The notes under the pieces were generated by a model. The model saw nothing but the letters and a program-made list of their open reading frames with translations, was not told the origin of the DNA and ran no database searches. This document shows positions 49,565 to 60,469 of a stretch of 64,000 bases of DNA, piece after piece (within the stretch, counting starts at the first letter, position 1; each line of letters begins with the position of its first letter). The stretch covers positions 1 through 64,000 of the forward strand of contig NZ_RDSR01000016.1 in the NCBI RefSeq assembly GCF_003716325.1, in the 5' to 3' direction. The position numbers were made by a program, and so were the translations under genes. This DNA is from Cryobacterium tepidiphilum. Lineage in GTDB: Bacteria > Actinomycetota > Actinomycetes > Actinomycetales > Microbacteriaceae.

Positions 49565-50320
49565 TCAGGTGCGGGAGGCGATCACCTCAGCGGCGAGGTC
49601 GCAGCGGTCGGTCACGAGGCCGTCAACGCCCCAGTCGAGCAGGCGTGCCATGTCGGCCGGCTCGTTGACCGTCCACACGTGCACCTCCACTCCGGCGTCG
49701 TGCATCGCCCGGATGAAGGAGGGGGTCACGATGCGCAGCGCCCGGGTCCGTTCGGGTACCTGCACCGCGACGCAGCCGCGGAGCGCCCGGGCCGTGACCT
49801 GACGCGAGCCGGCACGCGCCGCCGGCACGACCAGGCGCAGCCGTGCGGCACCGGGGGAGGAGGCCACCCCGGGCAGCAGGGACACCGCGCGGAGGCGGGT
49901 CGCGTCGGAGAAGGAGGTGAGCAGCACCCGGTCGACCGCGCCGGCGTCACGCACCACCGTCGCGACGGCCTCCGCCGCAGACGGGGCCTTGATGTCGATG
50001 TTGAACAGGGCGTCGGGAAATCGGGCGAGCGCTTCCGAGAGGGAGGGGAGGGTTTCGCCCTGCCCCAGGTCGATCCGCTGCAGGTCCGCCAACCGCATCC
50101 GGTCGATGCGAAGCGGCGGCTCTCCCGCCGTCTGGACGACCGGATCGTGACTGATCACCGGATGTCCGTCGCGACTGAGCTGCACGTCGGTCTCGAGGTG
50201 CGTTGCGCCTGCCGCCAGCGCCCGGGCGAAGGCGAGCAGGGTGTTCTCGGGTGCGTCAATGGCCAGGCCACGGTGGGCCAAGACCCGGGGCGTGGCGGAT
50301 GCCAGGAACCGGGAGCCCAC
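49565..50320 (-). CDS. Glycerophosphodiester phosphodiesterase
   Basis: A 251-residue GDPD TIM-barrel protein without clear signal peptide. Active-site residues appear in VLAHRGLAIDAPENTL (His-Arg, Glu-Asn) and HLETDVQLSRDGHPVISHD (ETD and HD). The ending VWTVNEPADMARLLDWGVDGLVTDRCDL is typical. It hydrolyses glycerophosphodiesters to glycerol-3-phosphate and alcohol. It lies 13 bases after the SPFH gene and may be transcribed with it. Confidence 0.93.
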   Translation of the reverse strand: MGSRFLASATPRVLAHRGLAIDAPENTLLAFARALAAGATHLETDVQLSRDGHPVISHDPVVQTAGEPPLRIDRMRLADLQRIDLGQGETLPSLSEALARFPDALFNIDIKAPSAAEAVATVVRDAGAVDRVLLTSFSDATRLRAVSLLPGVASSPGAARLRLVVPAARAGSRQVTARALRGCVAVQVPERTRALRIVTPSFIRAMHDAGVEVHVWTVNEPADMARLLDWGVDGLVTDRCDLAAEVIASRT

Positions 50321-50333
50321 CGGCAGCCCCGCC

Positions 50334-51296
50334 CTACCGCTGCCCGGACGCAGCGGCGGGAGTGGTGCCGGCCGGTGCGGCTGATGGTGCGCCCGCGCCG
50401 GCGACGTGGCCGAAACCGTGGCCGATGCCCTTCATGGCTTCCGTGAGTTCGCTCGGCACGATCCACAGCTTGTTGGAGGCGCCCTCGGCGAGCTTCGGCA
50501 ACGTGAGGAGGTACTGGTAGGCCAGCAGTTTCGGGTCGGGGTCGCCGTCGTGGATGGCCTGGAACACCGTGGTGATGGCCTTGGCCTCACCCTCGGCGCG
50601 GAGAACAGCCGCCTTCGCGTCGCCCTCGGCCGAGAGGATCGCGGCTTGCCGGGCGCCCTCGGCGGTGAGGATGGCGGACTGCTTGGTGCCCTCGGCAGTG
50701 AGGATCAACGCACGGCGGTCACGCTCGGCGCGCATCTGCTTCTCCATGGAGTCCTGGATCGAGAGGGGCGGTTCAATGGCTTTCAGCTCCACCCGCCCGA
50801 CGCGGATTCCCCATTTGCCTGTCGCTTCGTCGAGCACCACGCGCAACTGGCCGTTGATGTTGTCGCGGCTGGTGAGTGCCTCCTCGAGGTTGAGCCCGCC
50901 CACCACGTTGCGGAGCGTCGTGGTCGTGAGCTGCTCGACCGCCCCGAGGTAGTTGGCGATCTCGTAGGTGGCGGCGCGCGCATCCGTCACCTGGAAATAG
51001 ACCACCGTGTCAATGGACACCACGAGGTTGTCTTCGGTGATCACCGGTTGCGGCGGGAAGGACACCACCTGCTCGCGCATGTCGATGAGCGGGCGGAGCC
51101 GGTCGATGAAGGGGATCAGCAGGTTGAGGCCCGGCGTGAGCGTCTTGTGGTACCGGCCAAGTCGTTCGACGACGCCATTGCTGGCCTGAGGAATGATGCG
51201 GATCGACTTGAAGAGCGTCACGATCACGAAGATGATCAGCGCGACGATCACGACGATCAGCACGATCGTTCCGATGATGCTGCCGACGTCAGTCAT
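50334..51296 (-). CDS. SPFH/band 7 membrane protein (QmcA-like)
   Basis: A 320-residue protein with one N-terminal membrane helix (IIGTIVLIVVIVALIIFVIV) and an SPFH domain (about 30-185; VVERLGRYHKTLTPGLNLLIPFID). A long coiled region of AEG repeats (ILTAEGTKQSAILTAEGARQ) and a Pro/Ala-rich tail follow. Such stomatin-like proteins assemble membrane microdomains, often with NfeD partners. The start overlaps the NfeD-like stop (ATGA), supporting a stable pair. Confidence 0.93.
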   Translation of the reverse strand: MTDVGSIIGTIVLIVVIVALIIFVIVTLFKSIRIIPQASNGVVERLGRYHKTLTPGLNLLIPFIDRLRPLIDMREQVVSFPPQPVITEDNLVVSIDTVVYFQVTDARAATYEIANYLGAVEQLTTTTLRNVVGGLNLEEALTSRDNINGQLRVVLDEATGKWGIRVGRVELKAIEPPLSIQDSMEKQMRAERDRRALILTAEGTKQSAILTAEGARQAAILSAEGDAKAAVLRAEGEAKAITTVFQAIHDGDPDPKLLAYQYLLTLPKLAEGASNKLWIVPSELTEAMKGIGHGFGHVAGAGAPSAAPAGTTPAAASGQR

Positions 51297-51766
51297 AGCG
51301 GGGTCCTTTCATTGGGGATGACCATCACGGTCGCACCGTCGACCGCGGCGACGAGCACGTGTTCGCCGGGTTCGACCACCTGGGCGACGATGCCGGGGGA
51401 GAGGCGCGCCGTCCAGGTCTCGCCGTTGTCGAGACGGACCTGACCGCCGGTGGCTCCGATCGACTGCACCACGCGGCCACCCATGCCGAGGAGCGCTTCC
51501 ACGTTGGAACGTGCCGGGTCTCCGCCCTGCTTCAGGGCGCGGAGGAGGGGCGGCTTGATGCCGAACAGGAGCACGACGGCGAGGATCGCCGCGATGACGA
51601 GCTGCAACCACCATGGGGCGCCCAGGAATCCGGAGATCAGACCACCGACGCTTCCGATCGCGAGCATGAGGAAGGTCAGTTCCAGGGTCGCTATCTCGAT
51701 GGTGATGAACAGGAGGATCACGACGAGCCACGCGATCCACCCGTAGTCGGCGATGAATGCTGTCAT
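51293..51766 (-). CDS. NfeD-family membrane protein
   Basis: A 157-residue NfeD1b-type protein. Three closely packed membrane helices (about 9-70) are followed by an OB-fold soluble domain (VEALLGMGGRVVQSIGATGGQVRLDNGETWTARL ... VAAVDGATVMVIP). It is coupled to the SPFH gene by a four-base overlap. Confidence 0.92.
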   Translation of the reverse strand: MTAFIADYGWIAWLVVILLFITIEIATLELTFLMLAIGSVGGLISGFLGAPWWLQLVIAAILAVVLLFGIKPPLLRALKQGGDPARSNVEALLGMGGRVVQSIGATGGQVRLDNGETWTARLSPGIVAQVVEPGEHVLVAAVDGATVMVIPNERTPL

Positions 51767-51869
51767 GGCTTCCCCCTCGCGGCCCCGTAGTCGCTCACTG
51801 TGACGTTAGCAGTTCGGGTTCTTGGTAGTGTCGGTTTGGGCAAATGCACCCGGATCAGAAGGAGTTTTC

Positions 51870-52628
51870 GTGGCCAATCCACTCGCTGCAGGTTCACTCG
51901 AGGGGCTGCGCGTCCTGGTCACCGGATCCTCCCGCGGCATCGGCGCCGACACCATCCGCTACTTCGCGGAGGCCGGGGCGCGGGTCGTCATCAACTACCG
52001 CAGCAAGCAGGCCCGTGCGACGAAGATCGCGGACGCCATCGAAGCCGAGGGCGGCACGGCCATCACCGTGGGCGCCGACCTCACCGACGCGGATGCCGTG
52101 GCCGGCATGTTCGAGCAGGTGCGGGCCGCGTACGACGGGCTCGACGTGCTCGTCATGAACGCCTCCGGCGGCATGGAGAGCGGCATGGCCGAGGACTACG
52201 CCATGACGCTCAACCGTGACGCGCAGGTCGGCCTGCTGAAGGCGGCGCTGCCGCTGCTGGGTGAGGGCGCCCGTGTCGTCTTCGTGACCAGCCACCAGGC
52301 GCACTTCATCGAGAGCACGCCGACTATGCCGGAGTACGAGCCGGTGGCGCGCAGCAAGCGCGCCGGGGAGGACGCACTGCGCGCGCTCATCCCCGAGCTG
52401 GACCAGCGCGGGATCGAGTTCGTCGTGGTGTCCGGCGACATGATCGAGGGCACGATCACCGCGACGCTGCTGGAGCGGGCGAACCCCGGCGCCATCAACG
52501 CCCGCAAGGAATCGGCCGGCAAGCTCTACAACGTGAGCGAGTTCGCGGCGGAGATCGTGCGTGCCGCCGTCGAACCCGTTCCGGACGACCACACCCGGTA
52601 CGTCGGCGACACCTCCGACTTCGCCTGA
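51870..52628 (+). CDS. Short-chain dehydrogenase/reductase
   Basis: A 252-residue SDR with cofactor motif TGSSRGIGADTIRYF and Arg suited to NADP (NYRSKQ), and NAS-type loop (LVMNASGGMESG). The active-site region is atypical: VFVTSHQAHFIES followed by YEPVARSKRAGEDALR, where the Y-x-x-x-K spacing is not classic (Y-E-P-V-A-R-S-K). It may be a non-standard SDR. The GTG follows AAGGAG. Confidence 0.88.
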   Translation: MANPLAAGSLEGLRVLVTGSSRGIGADTIRYFAEAGARVVINYRSKQARATKIADAIEAEGGTAITVGADLTDADAVAGMFEQVRAAYDGLDVLVMNASGGMESGMAEDYAMTLNRDAQVGLLKAALPLLGEGARVVFVTSHQAHFIESTPTMPEYEPVARSKRAGEDALRALIPELDQRGIEFVVVSGDMIEGTITATLLERANPGAINARKESAGKLYNVSEFAAEIVRAAVEPVPDDHTRYVGDTSDFA

Positions 52629-52648
52629 GCCTCGCGGCGGCATGCCCG

Positions 52649-53161
52649 TCAGTATCCGGTGCCGGTCGACGCCTGCGTCACCTTCTCTCCGCTCGGGGCC
52701 ACGGCCCACCAGATGTTCTTCACGCCCTGGCCCGTGACGTCGCCCGCGGCCTTGTCGCCGGCGTACGTGTAGAGCGGGAGTCCCTGGAGGGTCACCTGCA
52801 TCTTGCCGTTGGGCGTCTGTATCGTTCCCAGGGCGCCCGTCACGCCGTCGGCGGTCGGTGTCGACGCCGTGGTGGTGACCGGTGGCCAGTTGGCCAGGCA
52901 CGCGCCGGTGCACGCACTGGTTCCGCTGCCCGCGGTGTCCTTGTCGAAGACGTAGACCGTCATGCCCGCTGCGTCGACGACCACGGTTCCGAGCGGCGTC
53001 GACGCCGTGGCCAGGTCGGACGACCCACTGGACATCTCAGGCGCGGGGGATGACGTCGCCCCCGTCGTTCCGCCACCGGCGTTGCTCCCGCCCGGTGCGC
53101 ATCCGGCCAGCCCTATCGTCGCGAGTGCCGCGACGATGAGGAAACCGTGTCGTGTTCTCAT
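52649..53161 (-). CDS. Lipoprotein with two secreted-repeat (PF03640-type) units
   Basis: A 170-residue lipoprotein (lipobox LAGC). After a Ser/Gly/Thr linker come two repeats of the actinobacterial secreted-repeat family: VVVDAAGMTVYVFDKDTAG ... CTGACLANWPPV and LQGLPLYTYAGDKAAGD ... NIWWAVAPSG. Function unknown. It is downstream of the sigma/anti-sigma pair on the same strand, so it may belong to that regulon. Confidence 0.88.
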   Translation of the reverse strand: MRTRHGFLIVAALATIGLAGCAPGGSNAGGGTTGATSSPAPEMSSGSSDLATASTPLGTVVVDAAGMTVYVFDKDTAGSGTSACTGACLANWPPVTTTASTPTADGVTGALGTIQTPNGKMQVTLQGLPLYTYAGDKAAGDVTGQGVKNIWWAVAPSGEKVTQASTGTGY

Positions 53162-53227
53162 GGGATTCCCTTCCTCTACGGCGGCTGCACCGCCTCAAGG
53201 AGTGCACGTTGCAGAGGGGGCCGGGGT

Positions 53228-53932
53228 TCACCCGACGGTGCGCGAAAGCAGCACATCCTGGCTGATGGCATCACGCAGTTCGATCCGCTCGACATCGCCG
53301 ACAGCGAGGGCCATCGACCCGGCGGTGTGCACGGTCTGGCCCGGTACGGCGTTCCAGGTAGACACCGGAACGGCTTCTCCGGAGCGCGGCACGACGTACA
53401 GGGCGTACCGGTGGGTGTACGCCGGGCTGCGAGAGCTCTCATAGGTGCAGGTCATCGCCAGGCGCGTGCCCCAGGGCACGCTGGTCAGTTCGATGCTGGC
53501 CCGCAGCGGAACGGCCGCCTCCCGCTGCAGGGCGATCGTCGTCGTCGGCCGCTCTCCCGTGCCGCCGAGGGCGGATGGCAGGATAAGGCCGACCGCGACC
53601 GTCGCGGCAGCCAGGGCACCGGCGCCCGCGACGACCCAGCGGCGGGTGCGACGCCGCCGCCGCAGCCGGGCGAGGAGCCGGGGGAGCAGGTCCGCCGACG
53701 GTTGACCCGCCGAGACCGCGGCCGCCGGCTTCGTCGGCCGGTCTGCCAGCGCCAATGCGGCATCGGCCGGCAGGGCGCCGAGCAGGGCGGGCATCGCCGC
53801 GAGTTCGGCGACGGTGCTGCTGCACCGCTCGCATCCGTCGAGGTGTTCCTCGAATTCGCGGCGCTCCGCCGGACTGAGCGCGCCCAGCAGGTAGGCGGCA
53901 TCCCACTGCTCATACGGCTCGTGGTCGTTCAT
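53228..53932 (-). CDS. Anti-sigma factor (RskA-like, zinc-associated)
   Basis: A 234-residue membrane protein with an N-terminal ZAS domain (EEHLDGCERCSSTV, the H-x3-C-x2-C signature), one membrane helix (about 98-120) and an extracytoplasmic RskA-type domain (WGTRLAMTCTYESS, HRYALYVVPRSGEA). It sequesters the adjacent ECF sigma factor and probably releases it after proteolysis. The ATG overlaps the sigma stop by four bases. Confidence 0.92.
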   Translation of the reverse strand: MNDHEPYEQWDAAYLLGALSPAERREFEEHLDGCERCSSTVAELAAMPALLGALPADAALALADRPTKPAAAVSAGQPSADLLPRLLARLRRRRRTRRWVVAGAGALAAATVAVGLILPSALGGTGERPTTTIALQREAAVPLRASIELTSVPWGTRLAMTCTYESSRSPAYTHRYALYVVPRSGEAVPVSTWNAVPGQTVHTAGSMALAVGDVERIELRDAISQDVLLSRTVG

Positions 53933-54435
53933 CGGGTCACCCCCATCTCCTGGAGTGCGAGCCGGAGGGCACGGAGCCCGTAGTGCAATCGTGACTTCAC
54001 GGTTCCTTCCGGTATGTCGAGTTGCCGCGCGATCTCCGCGACCGTGCGGCCGCCGTAGTACGCGTGCACGATGACGAAGCGATGTTCCGCGGAGAGCGCG
54101 GCAAGCGCATCCGCTATCAGCCAGGAGTCGAGCAGGGCGTCCGTCTCATCGGCGCTCACCTGCTCGGGCAGCGCCTCGAGGTCGATCTCGTGGCGACGCT
54201 GCGCGCTGCGGGTACCGTCGATGACGAGGTGGCGGGCGACGGTGAAGAGCCAGGCACGGGCGGATGCGTCGCGCTGGTCGAGGACCGAGGGCTTTCGCCA
54301 CGCGCGAACCAGCGTCTCCTGCACGATGTCGTCGGCCAGGGCGCGGTCGCCGGTGAGGTGCACGACGTAGCGCCAGAGCGCACCGGCGTGCTCGTCGTAC
54401 AGCGCCCGGAGCAGGGCGGCCTCGTCGTCAGGCAT
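53929..54435 (-). CDS. ECF RNA polymerase sigma factor (SigK/SigL-like)
   Basis: A 168-residue ECF sigma factor. Region 2 is ALYDEHAGALWRYVVHLTGD ... DIVQETLVRAWRKP, and region 4 LSAEHRFVIVHAYYGGRTVAEIARQLDIPEGTVKSRLHYGLRAL. The start at 54435 (MPDDEAALLR) fits family length; an upstream start adds ten basic residues. It is co-transcribed with its anti-sigma factor. The pairing and the secreted-repeat lipoprotein resemble envelope-stress ECF units of actinobacteria. Confidence 0.93.
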   Translation of the reverse strand: MPDDEAALLRALYDEHAGALWRYVVHLTGDRALADDIVQETLVRAWRKPSVLDQRDASARAWLFTVARHLVIDGTRSAQRRHEIDLEALPEQVSADETDALLDSWLIADALAALSAEHRFVIVHAYYGGRTVAEIARQLDIPEGTVKSRLHYGLRALRLALQEMGVTR

Positions 54436-54537
54436 TCCGCTCCTCCTCACCGGGCGCACACGCATCCGAGGAGGACACGATGTGCAGGGCCTGCCGGTTC
54501 ACCTGAACCATCCGGGCCCGTATCCCGTTTCCTGAGT

Positions 54538-55017
54538 ATGGACTACACCGTCGCAGGCCTGCCACTGCACATCCTGCTCAATCACGCCGTCGTCGTTCTG
54601 GTGCCGCTGACGGCCGGGGCCGTCGCGCTGCACGCGCTCTGGCCGGTGGCGGCCAGGCGGCTCGGCATCGTCACGCCGCTGGCCGCCCTGGTGGTGCTCG
54701 TGCTCACTCCGATCACCGTGCAGGCCGGGGAGGCGCTTGAGCGAGCCGTGGGCGTCACGCCCGCTATCCAGCGTCACCACGACCTGGGGGAGATGCTGCT
54801 GCCGTGGGTGATCGGCCTGTTCGTGGTGGCGGTCGCCGAGTGGCTCTGGAGCCATTACGGCCCGGGCTGGGGCGAGCGGATGCGTCCGCGCACCCGCACG
54901 GCGATCCGCGCGGCACTCGCTGTGGCGGCGGTCGTGGTCGCCGCGGGATCCGTCGTCATGATCGTGTTGATCGGCGACGCGGGCGCGCGCGCCGTGTGGA
55001 GCGGGGTCGTCGGCTAG
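54538..55017 (+). CDS. DUF2231-like membrane protein
   Basis: A 159-residue protein with four membrane helices (GLPLHILLNHAVVVLVPLTAG, LGIVTPLAALVVLVLTPITV, LLPWVIGLFVVAVAEWLW and a C-terminal helix). His residues lie in HHDLGEMLL. DUF2231 proteins have an unknown, possibly heme-related, role. ATG at 54538 is divergent from the sigma operon. Confidence 0.82.
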   Translation: MDYTVAGLPLHILLNHAVVVLVPLTAGAVALHALWPVAARRLGIVTPLAALVVLVLTPITVQAGEALERAVGVTPAIQRHHDLGEMLLPWVIGLFVVAVAEWLWSHYGPGWGERMRPRTRTAIRAALAVAAVVVAAGSVVMIVLIGDAGARAVWSGVVG

Positions 55018-55088
55018 GGTGTGCTGTACCAGCCGTCCGGCTCGCGTCACCCGCGGAAGGGGCGGCTCCTCGTGAGAAGGGGACCGCC

Positions 55089-55559
55089 GTGACCGACCGC
55101 AGCTTCAGCCTCACCCGGATCCTCGACGCCCCGCCATCCCATGTGTTCCGGGCCTGGACGGACCCCGCGAGGCTCGGATGGTTCTTCAATCCCCACCAGC
55201 CCATTCCGAATGACCCGATCGAGGTGGACCCGAGCGTCGGCGGCACCTGGCGGCAACGGATGGTCGTGGAGGACGCGACGGTCTACACCACCGGTGGAAT
55301 CTACCGGGAGATCGTCCCCGACGAACGGCTGGTCTTCGCCTGGGGAGCCGTCGACGGCTGGCCCGAGCTCGATCCCGACGACCTCGATGCCGGCCCGAAC
55401 GTCACGGTGACATTCACCCCGGTCGGCGAGGCGACCCGCATGACGGTGACGGTGACCGTCGCCGACTCGGTGCCCGACCCGTTCGCGCAGGAGTGGCTGG
55501 CCCGCGGCATCCGCGAAGGCTGGAGCGACACCATCGACCGCTTGGTCGACGTCGTCTGA
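55089..55559 (+). CDS. SRPBCC (AHSA1-type) domain protein
   Basis: A 156-residue START-like protein beginning TRILDAPPSHVFRAWTDPARLGWFF, followed by GGTWRQRMVVEDATVYTTGG and ending WSDTIDRLVDVV, the usual AHSA1 layout. It binds a small hydrophobic ligand. GTG start after AAGGGGACC. It precedes the AraC gene by 44 bases; such proteins often sit with VOC and AraC genes. Confidence 0.9.
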   Translation: MTDRSFSLTRILDAPPSHVFRAWTDPARLGWFFNPHQPIPNDPIEVDPSVGGTWRQRMVVEDATVYTTGGIYREIVPDERLVFAWGAVDGWPELDPDDLDAGPNVTVTFTPVGEATRMTVTVTVADSVPDPFAQEWLARGIREGWSDTIDRLVDVV

Positions 55560-55603
55560 CTCAGGCTAGGCACACCGTCCCGCCGAGTGGCACAATCGGG
55601 CTT

Positions 55604-56053
55604 GTGAGCAGTATTCCGAGCGATGAGCAACGCCTGCGCGACCTCGCGCTGCTTCGGCGCGTACGCGACCGGATCGACCGGGAGTACGTGAAGCCACTCG
55701 ACGTCGAAGCGCTCGCCCGCGGCGTCAACATGTCGGCCGGGCATCTCAGCCGGCAATTCCGCGTCGCCTACGGGGAGTCACCGTACTCGTACCTGATGAC
55801 CCGGCGCATCGAGCGGGCGATGGCATTGCTGCGCCGGGGCGACCTGAGCGTCACGGAGGTCTGCTACGCGGTCGGTTGCGCATCCCTCGGCACTTTCAGC
55901 ACCCGCTTCACGGAGTTGGTCGGGGTACCGCCCAGCGTCTACCGGCGCCAGTCGGCCGCCGGCACAGCCGGGATGCCGTCCTGCGTCGCGAAGCAAGTGA
56001 CCAGACCGGTCAGGAATCGAGAAGCGCCGGCGGGAGAACCGCTTCTAGCCTGA
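55604..56053 (+). CDS. AraC-family transcriptional regulator (DNA-binding domain only)
   Basis: A 149-residue regulator starting at GTG. It holds two HTH units of the AraC type (YVKPLDVEALARGVNMSAGHLSRQF and LLRRGDLSVTEVCYAVGCASLGTFSTRF, then VGVPPSVYRR) and no ligand domain. The last codons overlap a 22-bp element (56004-56025) that recurs before the second VOC gene, making this protein the prime candidate to bind it. Confidence 0.92.
   Translation: MSSIPSDEQRLRDLALLRRVRDRIDREYVKPLDVEALARGVNMSAGHLSRQFRVAYGESPYSYLMTRRIERAMALLRRGDLSVTEVCYAVGCASLGTFSTRFTELVGVPPSVYRRQSAAGTAGMPSCVAKQVTRPVRNREAPAGEPLLA
56004..56025 (+). promoter_or_regulatory. Shared 22-bp promoter element, copy 1
   Basis: The element begins GACCGGTCAGGAATCGAGAA and ends GC. 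It is identical to 56799-56820, and both end exactly 32 bases before an ATG. TAGCCT just upstream of the ATG can serve as -10. It lies inside the end of the araC gene, where a -35 would be, as expected for an AraC-type activator site. Confidence 0.7.
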
Positions 56054-56057
56054 GTCC

Positions 56058-56675
56058 ATGACCACTCTTCACACCGTCACCCTTGAGGTGGCCAACATCG
56101 CATCCGCCCGGTCCTTCTACACGGCAGCCTTCGGCCTGGACCAGGAAATCCACGTCAACATCGCAACGGCGCCGACCACCGGCTTCCGCGGCTTCACGCT
56201 GTCCCTCCTGGTGTCCCAGCCGGCCAACGTCGACGCCCTCATCGACGCCGCCCTCGCCGCCGGCGCGTCCTCGCTGAAGCCGACGGCGAAATCGCTGTGG
56301 GGCTATGGGGGAGTGCTGCAGGACCCGGACGGGACCATCTGGAAGGTCGCCACCTCGGCGAAGAAGAACACCGGGCCGGCCTCCCGCACCGTCGAGAGCA
56401 TCGCCCTCCTGCTCGGCGTCGCCGACGTCAAGGCCACGAAGCAGTTCTACGTCGACCGGGGATTCAGTGTGGCGAAGAGCTTCGGGAGCAACTACGTCGA
56501 GTTCGCCGGCGCCGCGTCCCGGGTCTCGCTCGGGCTGTACAAGCGACGCGCCCTCGCCAAGGACGCCGGCGTCTCCCCGGAGGGCAGCGGGTCGCACCGG
56601 ATCGTCCTGCACGGCGATGCCGGCTCCTTCGTCGACCCCGACGGATTCGCCTGGGAGGAGACGCCGCGTGTGTGA
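56058..56675 (+). CDS. VOC-family protein (two glyoxalase-fold modules)
   Basis: A 205-residue vicinal-oxygen-chelate protein. The first module starts VTLEVANIASARSFYTAAFGL, the second VESIALLLGVADVKATKQFY and ends FVDPDGFAWEETPRV. Members bind metal and small toxic electrophiles or antibiotics. It is likely leaderless, with a TAGCCT box 11 bases before the ATG and the 22-bp element further up. Confidence 0.9.
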   Translation: MTTLHTVTLEVANIASARSFYTAAFGLDQEIHVNIATAPTTGFRGFTLSLLVSQPANVDALIDAALAAGASSLKPTAKSLWGYGGVLQDPDGTIWKVATSAKKNTGPASRTVESIALLLGVADVKATKQFYVDRGFSVAKSFGSNYVEFAGAASRVSLGLYKRRALAKDAGVSPEGSGSHRIVLHGDAGSFVDPDGFAWEETPRV

Positions 56676-56798
56676 CCCGGCCTGGCTCCGCGCGCTCACC
56701 GAAGCGCGACGGCAGGGCGAGCGGGCACGGGTAGACGATGCCCGGGCGGCAGAGCCGGTGCCGGCTCTGCCGGTGCCGGCCGGGCGACGGGCCACCGA

Positions 56799-56820
56799 GA
56801 CCGGTCAGGAATCGAGAAGC
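56799..56820 (+). promoter_or_regulatory. Shared 22-bp promoter element, copy 2
   Basis: Same 22 bases as at 56004-56025, again 32 bases before an ATG (56853), with TAGGCT as candidate -10. The bases between element and start differ from copy 1, so the conservation is of the element itself, not a recent duplication. Confidence 0.75.
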
Positions 56821-56852
56821 GGCGCTACCGCGACCGCCAATAGGCTGACCGC

Positions 56853-57263
56853 ATGAACATCACCATCAACACGACCGTGCTGCCGCACCTCGACCCGGAC
56901 GAGTCTGTGGCCTTCTACCGCGACAGTCTCGGCTTCGAGGTGCGCAGTGACGTCGGGAGCGGCACGATGCGCTGGATCGTGGTCGGCCCTGCCGCCCAGC
57001 CCGAGACCTCCGTGCTCCTCGCGCCGCCGGCCGCAGATCCGGGCGTCACCGACGAGGAGCGCCGCGTCATCCGGGAGATGATGGCCAAGGGCACCTACGG
57101 CTGGCTGCTGCTGGCCGCGGACGACCTCGACGACACCTTCCAGGCGGTCTCAGCCGCCGGCGCCGAGGTCGTTCAAGAACCCACCGAGCAGCCCTACGGC
57201 GCCCGGGACTGCGCGTTCCGGGATCCCGCAGGCAACATGATCCGGATCCAGGAGCGCCGCTGA
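56853..57263 (+). CDS. VOC-family protein
   Basis: A 136-residue single-module glyoxalase-fold protein (VLPHLDPDESVAFYRDSLGFEV, then LAADDLDDTFQAVSAAGAEVV and FRDPAGNMIRIQERR). It sits three bases before the UvrA-like gene, so both are read from the promoter with the second 22-bp element. It may bind the drug that the UvrA-like ATPase protects against. Confidence 0.9.
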   Translation: MNITINTTVLPHLDPDESVAFYRDSLGFEVRSDVGSGTMRWIVVGPAAQPETSVLLAPPAADPGVTDEERRVIREMMAKGTYGWLLLAADDLDDTFQAVSAAGAEVVQEPTEQPYGARDCAFRDPAGNMIRIQERR

Positions 57264-57266
57264 GCC

Positions 57267-59672
<2,406 letters not shown>

Positions 59673-59673
59673 T

Positions 59674-59692
59674 ACTCGGCCGGCTGCCGAGT
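59674..59692. terminator. Hairpin between convergent UvrA-like and ABC-2 permease genes
   Basis: ACTCGGC-CGGCT-GCCGAGT, a 7-bp perfect stem between two convergent stops. There is no T tract on either side, so termination may be partial. Confidence 0.5.
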
Positions 59693-59704
59693 GCGGCTCC
59701 GGCC

Positions 59705-60469
59705 TCAGCTGATCTTCCGCCGGTACATGGCGATCGCCACGGCGTAGGCGGCGACGAAAACCGCGACGAGCCAGGCGAGGGCGACCCAGATTTCGACGCC
59801 GACCGGCTCCTCGGCGAACAGGGCCCGGATGGTGTTCACGATGGAGGTCACCGGCTGGTTCTCGGCGAACCAGGCGACGGGTCCAGGCATCGAACTGGTC
59901 GGCACGAACGCCGAACTGATGAACGGCAGGAAGATCAATGGGTAGCTGAACGCGCTCGCGCCGTCGATGGTCTTCGCAGTGAGGCCGGCGATCACGGCGA
60001 CCCAGGTCAGTGCGAGGGTGAACAGGATCAGGATCGCGGCCACGGCGAGCCACGCGGCAACGGATGCTCCGGTGCGGAATCCCATGATCAGCGCGACCCC
60101 GGTGACGATCGCGACCGAGACCACGTTCGCGACCAGCGAGGTGAACACGTGCGCCCAGAGCACGCTCGACCTCGCGATCGGCATCGATTGGAAGCGTTCG
60201 AAGATGCCGCCCTGCAGGTCGAGGAACAGGCGGAACGACGTGTATGCGATGCCCGACGCGATGGTGATGAGCAGGATGCCGGGGAGCATGTAGTTGACGT
60301 ACGACTCGTCCGAGCCGGTGGTGATGGCGCCGCCCAACACATAGACGAAGAGCAGCATCAGCGCGATCGGCGTGACCGCCGTGGTGATGATCGTGTCGGG
60401 ACTGCGCAGGATGTGACGCAGCGAGCGGCCGGTCAAGACGCCGGTGTCGCCGAGAACGTGGGTGGTCAT
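59705..60469 (-). CDS. ABC-2 type permease (drug export)
   Basis: A 254-residue membrane protein with six helices, of the DrrB type (HVLGDTGVLTGRSLRHILRSPDTIITTAVTPIALMLLF; later PLIFLPFISSAFVPTSSMPG). It pairs with the ATPase upstream, whose stop overlaps this gene's start by four bases, to export a lipophilic compound. Confidence 0.92.
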   Translation of the reverse strand: MTTHVLGDTGVLTGRSLRHILRSPDTIITTAVTPIALMLLFVYVLGGAITTGSDESYVNYMLPGILLITIASGIAYTSFRLFLDLQGGIFERFQSMPIARSSVLWAHVFTSLVANVVSVAIVTGVALIMGFRTGASVAAWLAVAAILILFTLALTWVAVIAGLTAKTIDGASAFSYPLIFLPFISSAFVPTSSMPGPVAWFAENQPVTSIVNTIRALFAEEPVGVEIWVALAWLVAVFVAAYAVAIAMYRRKIS

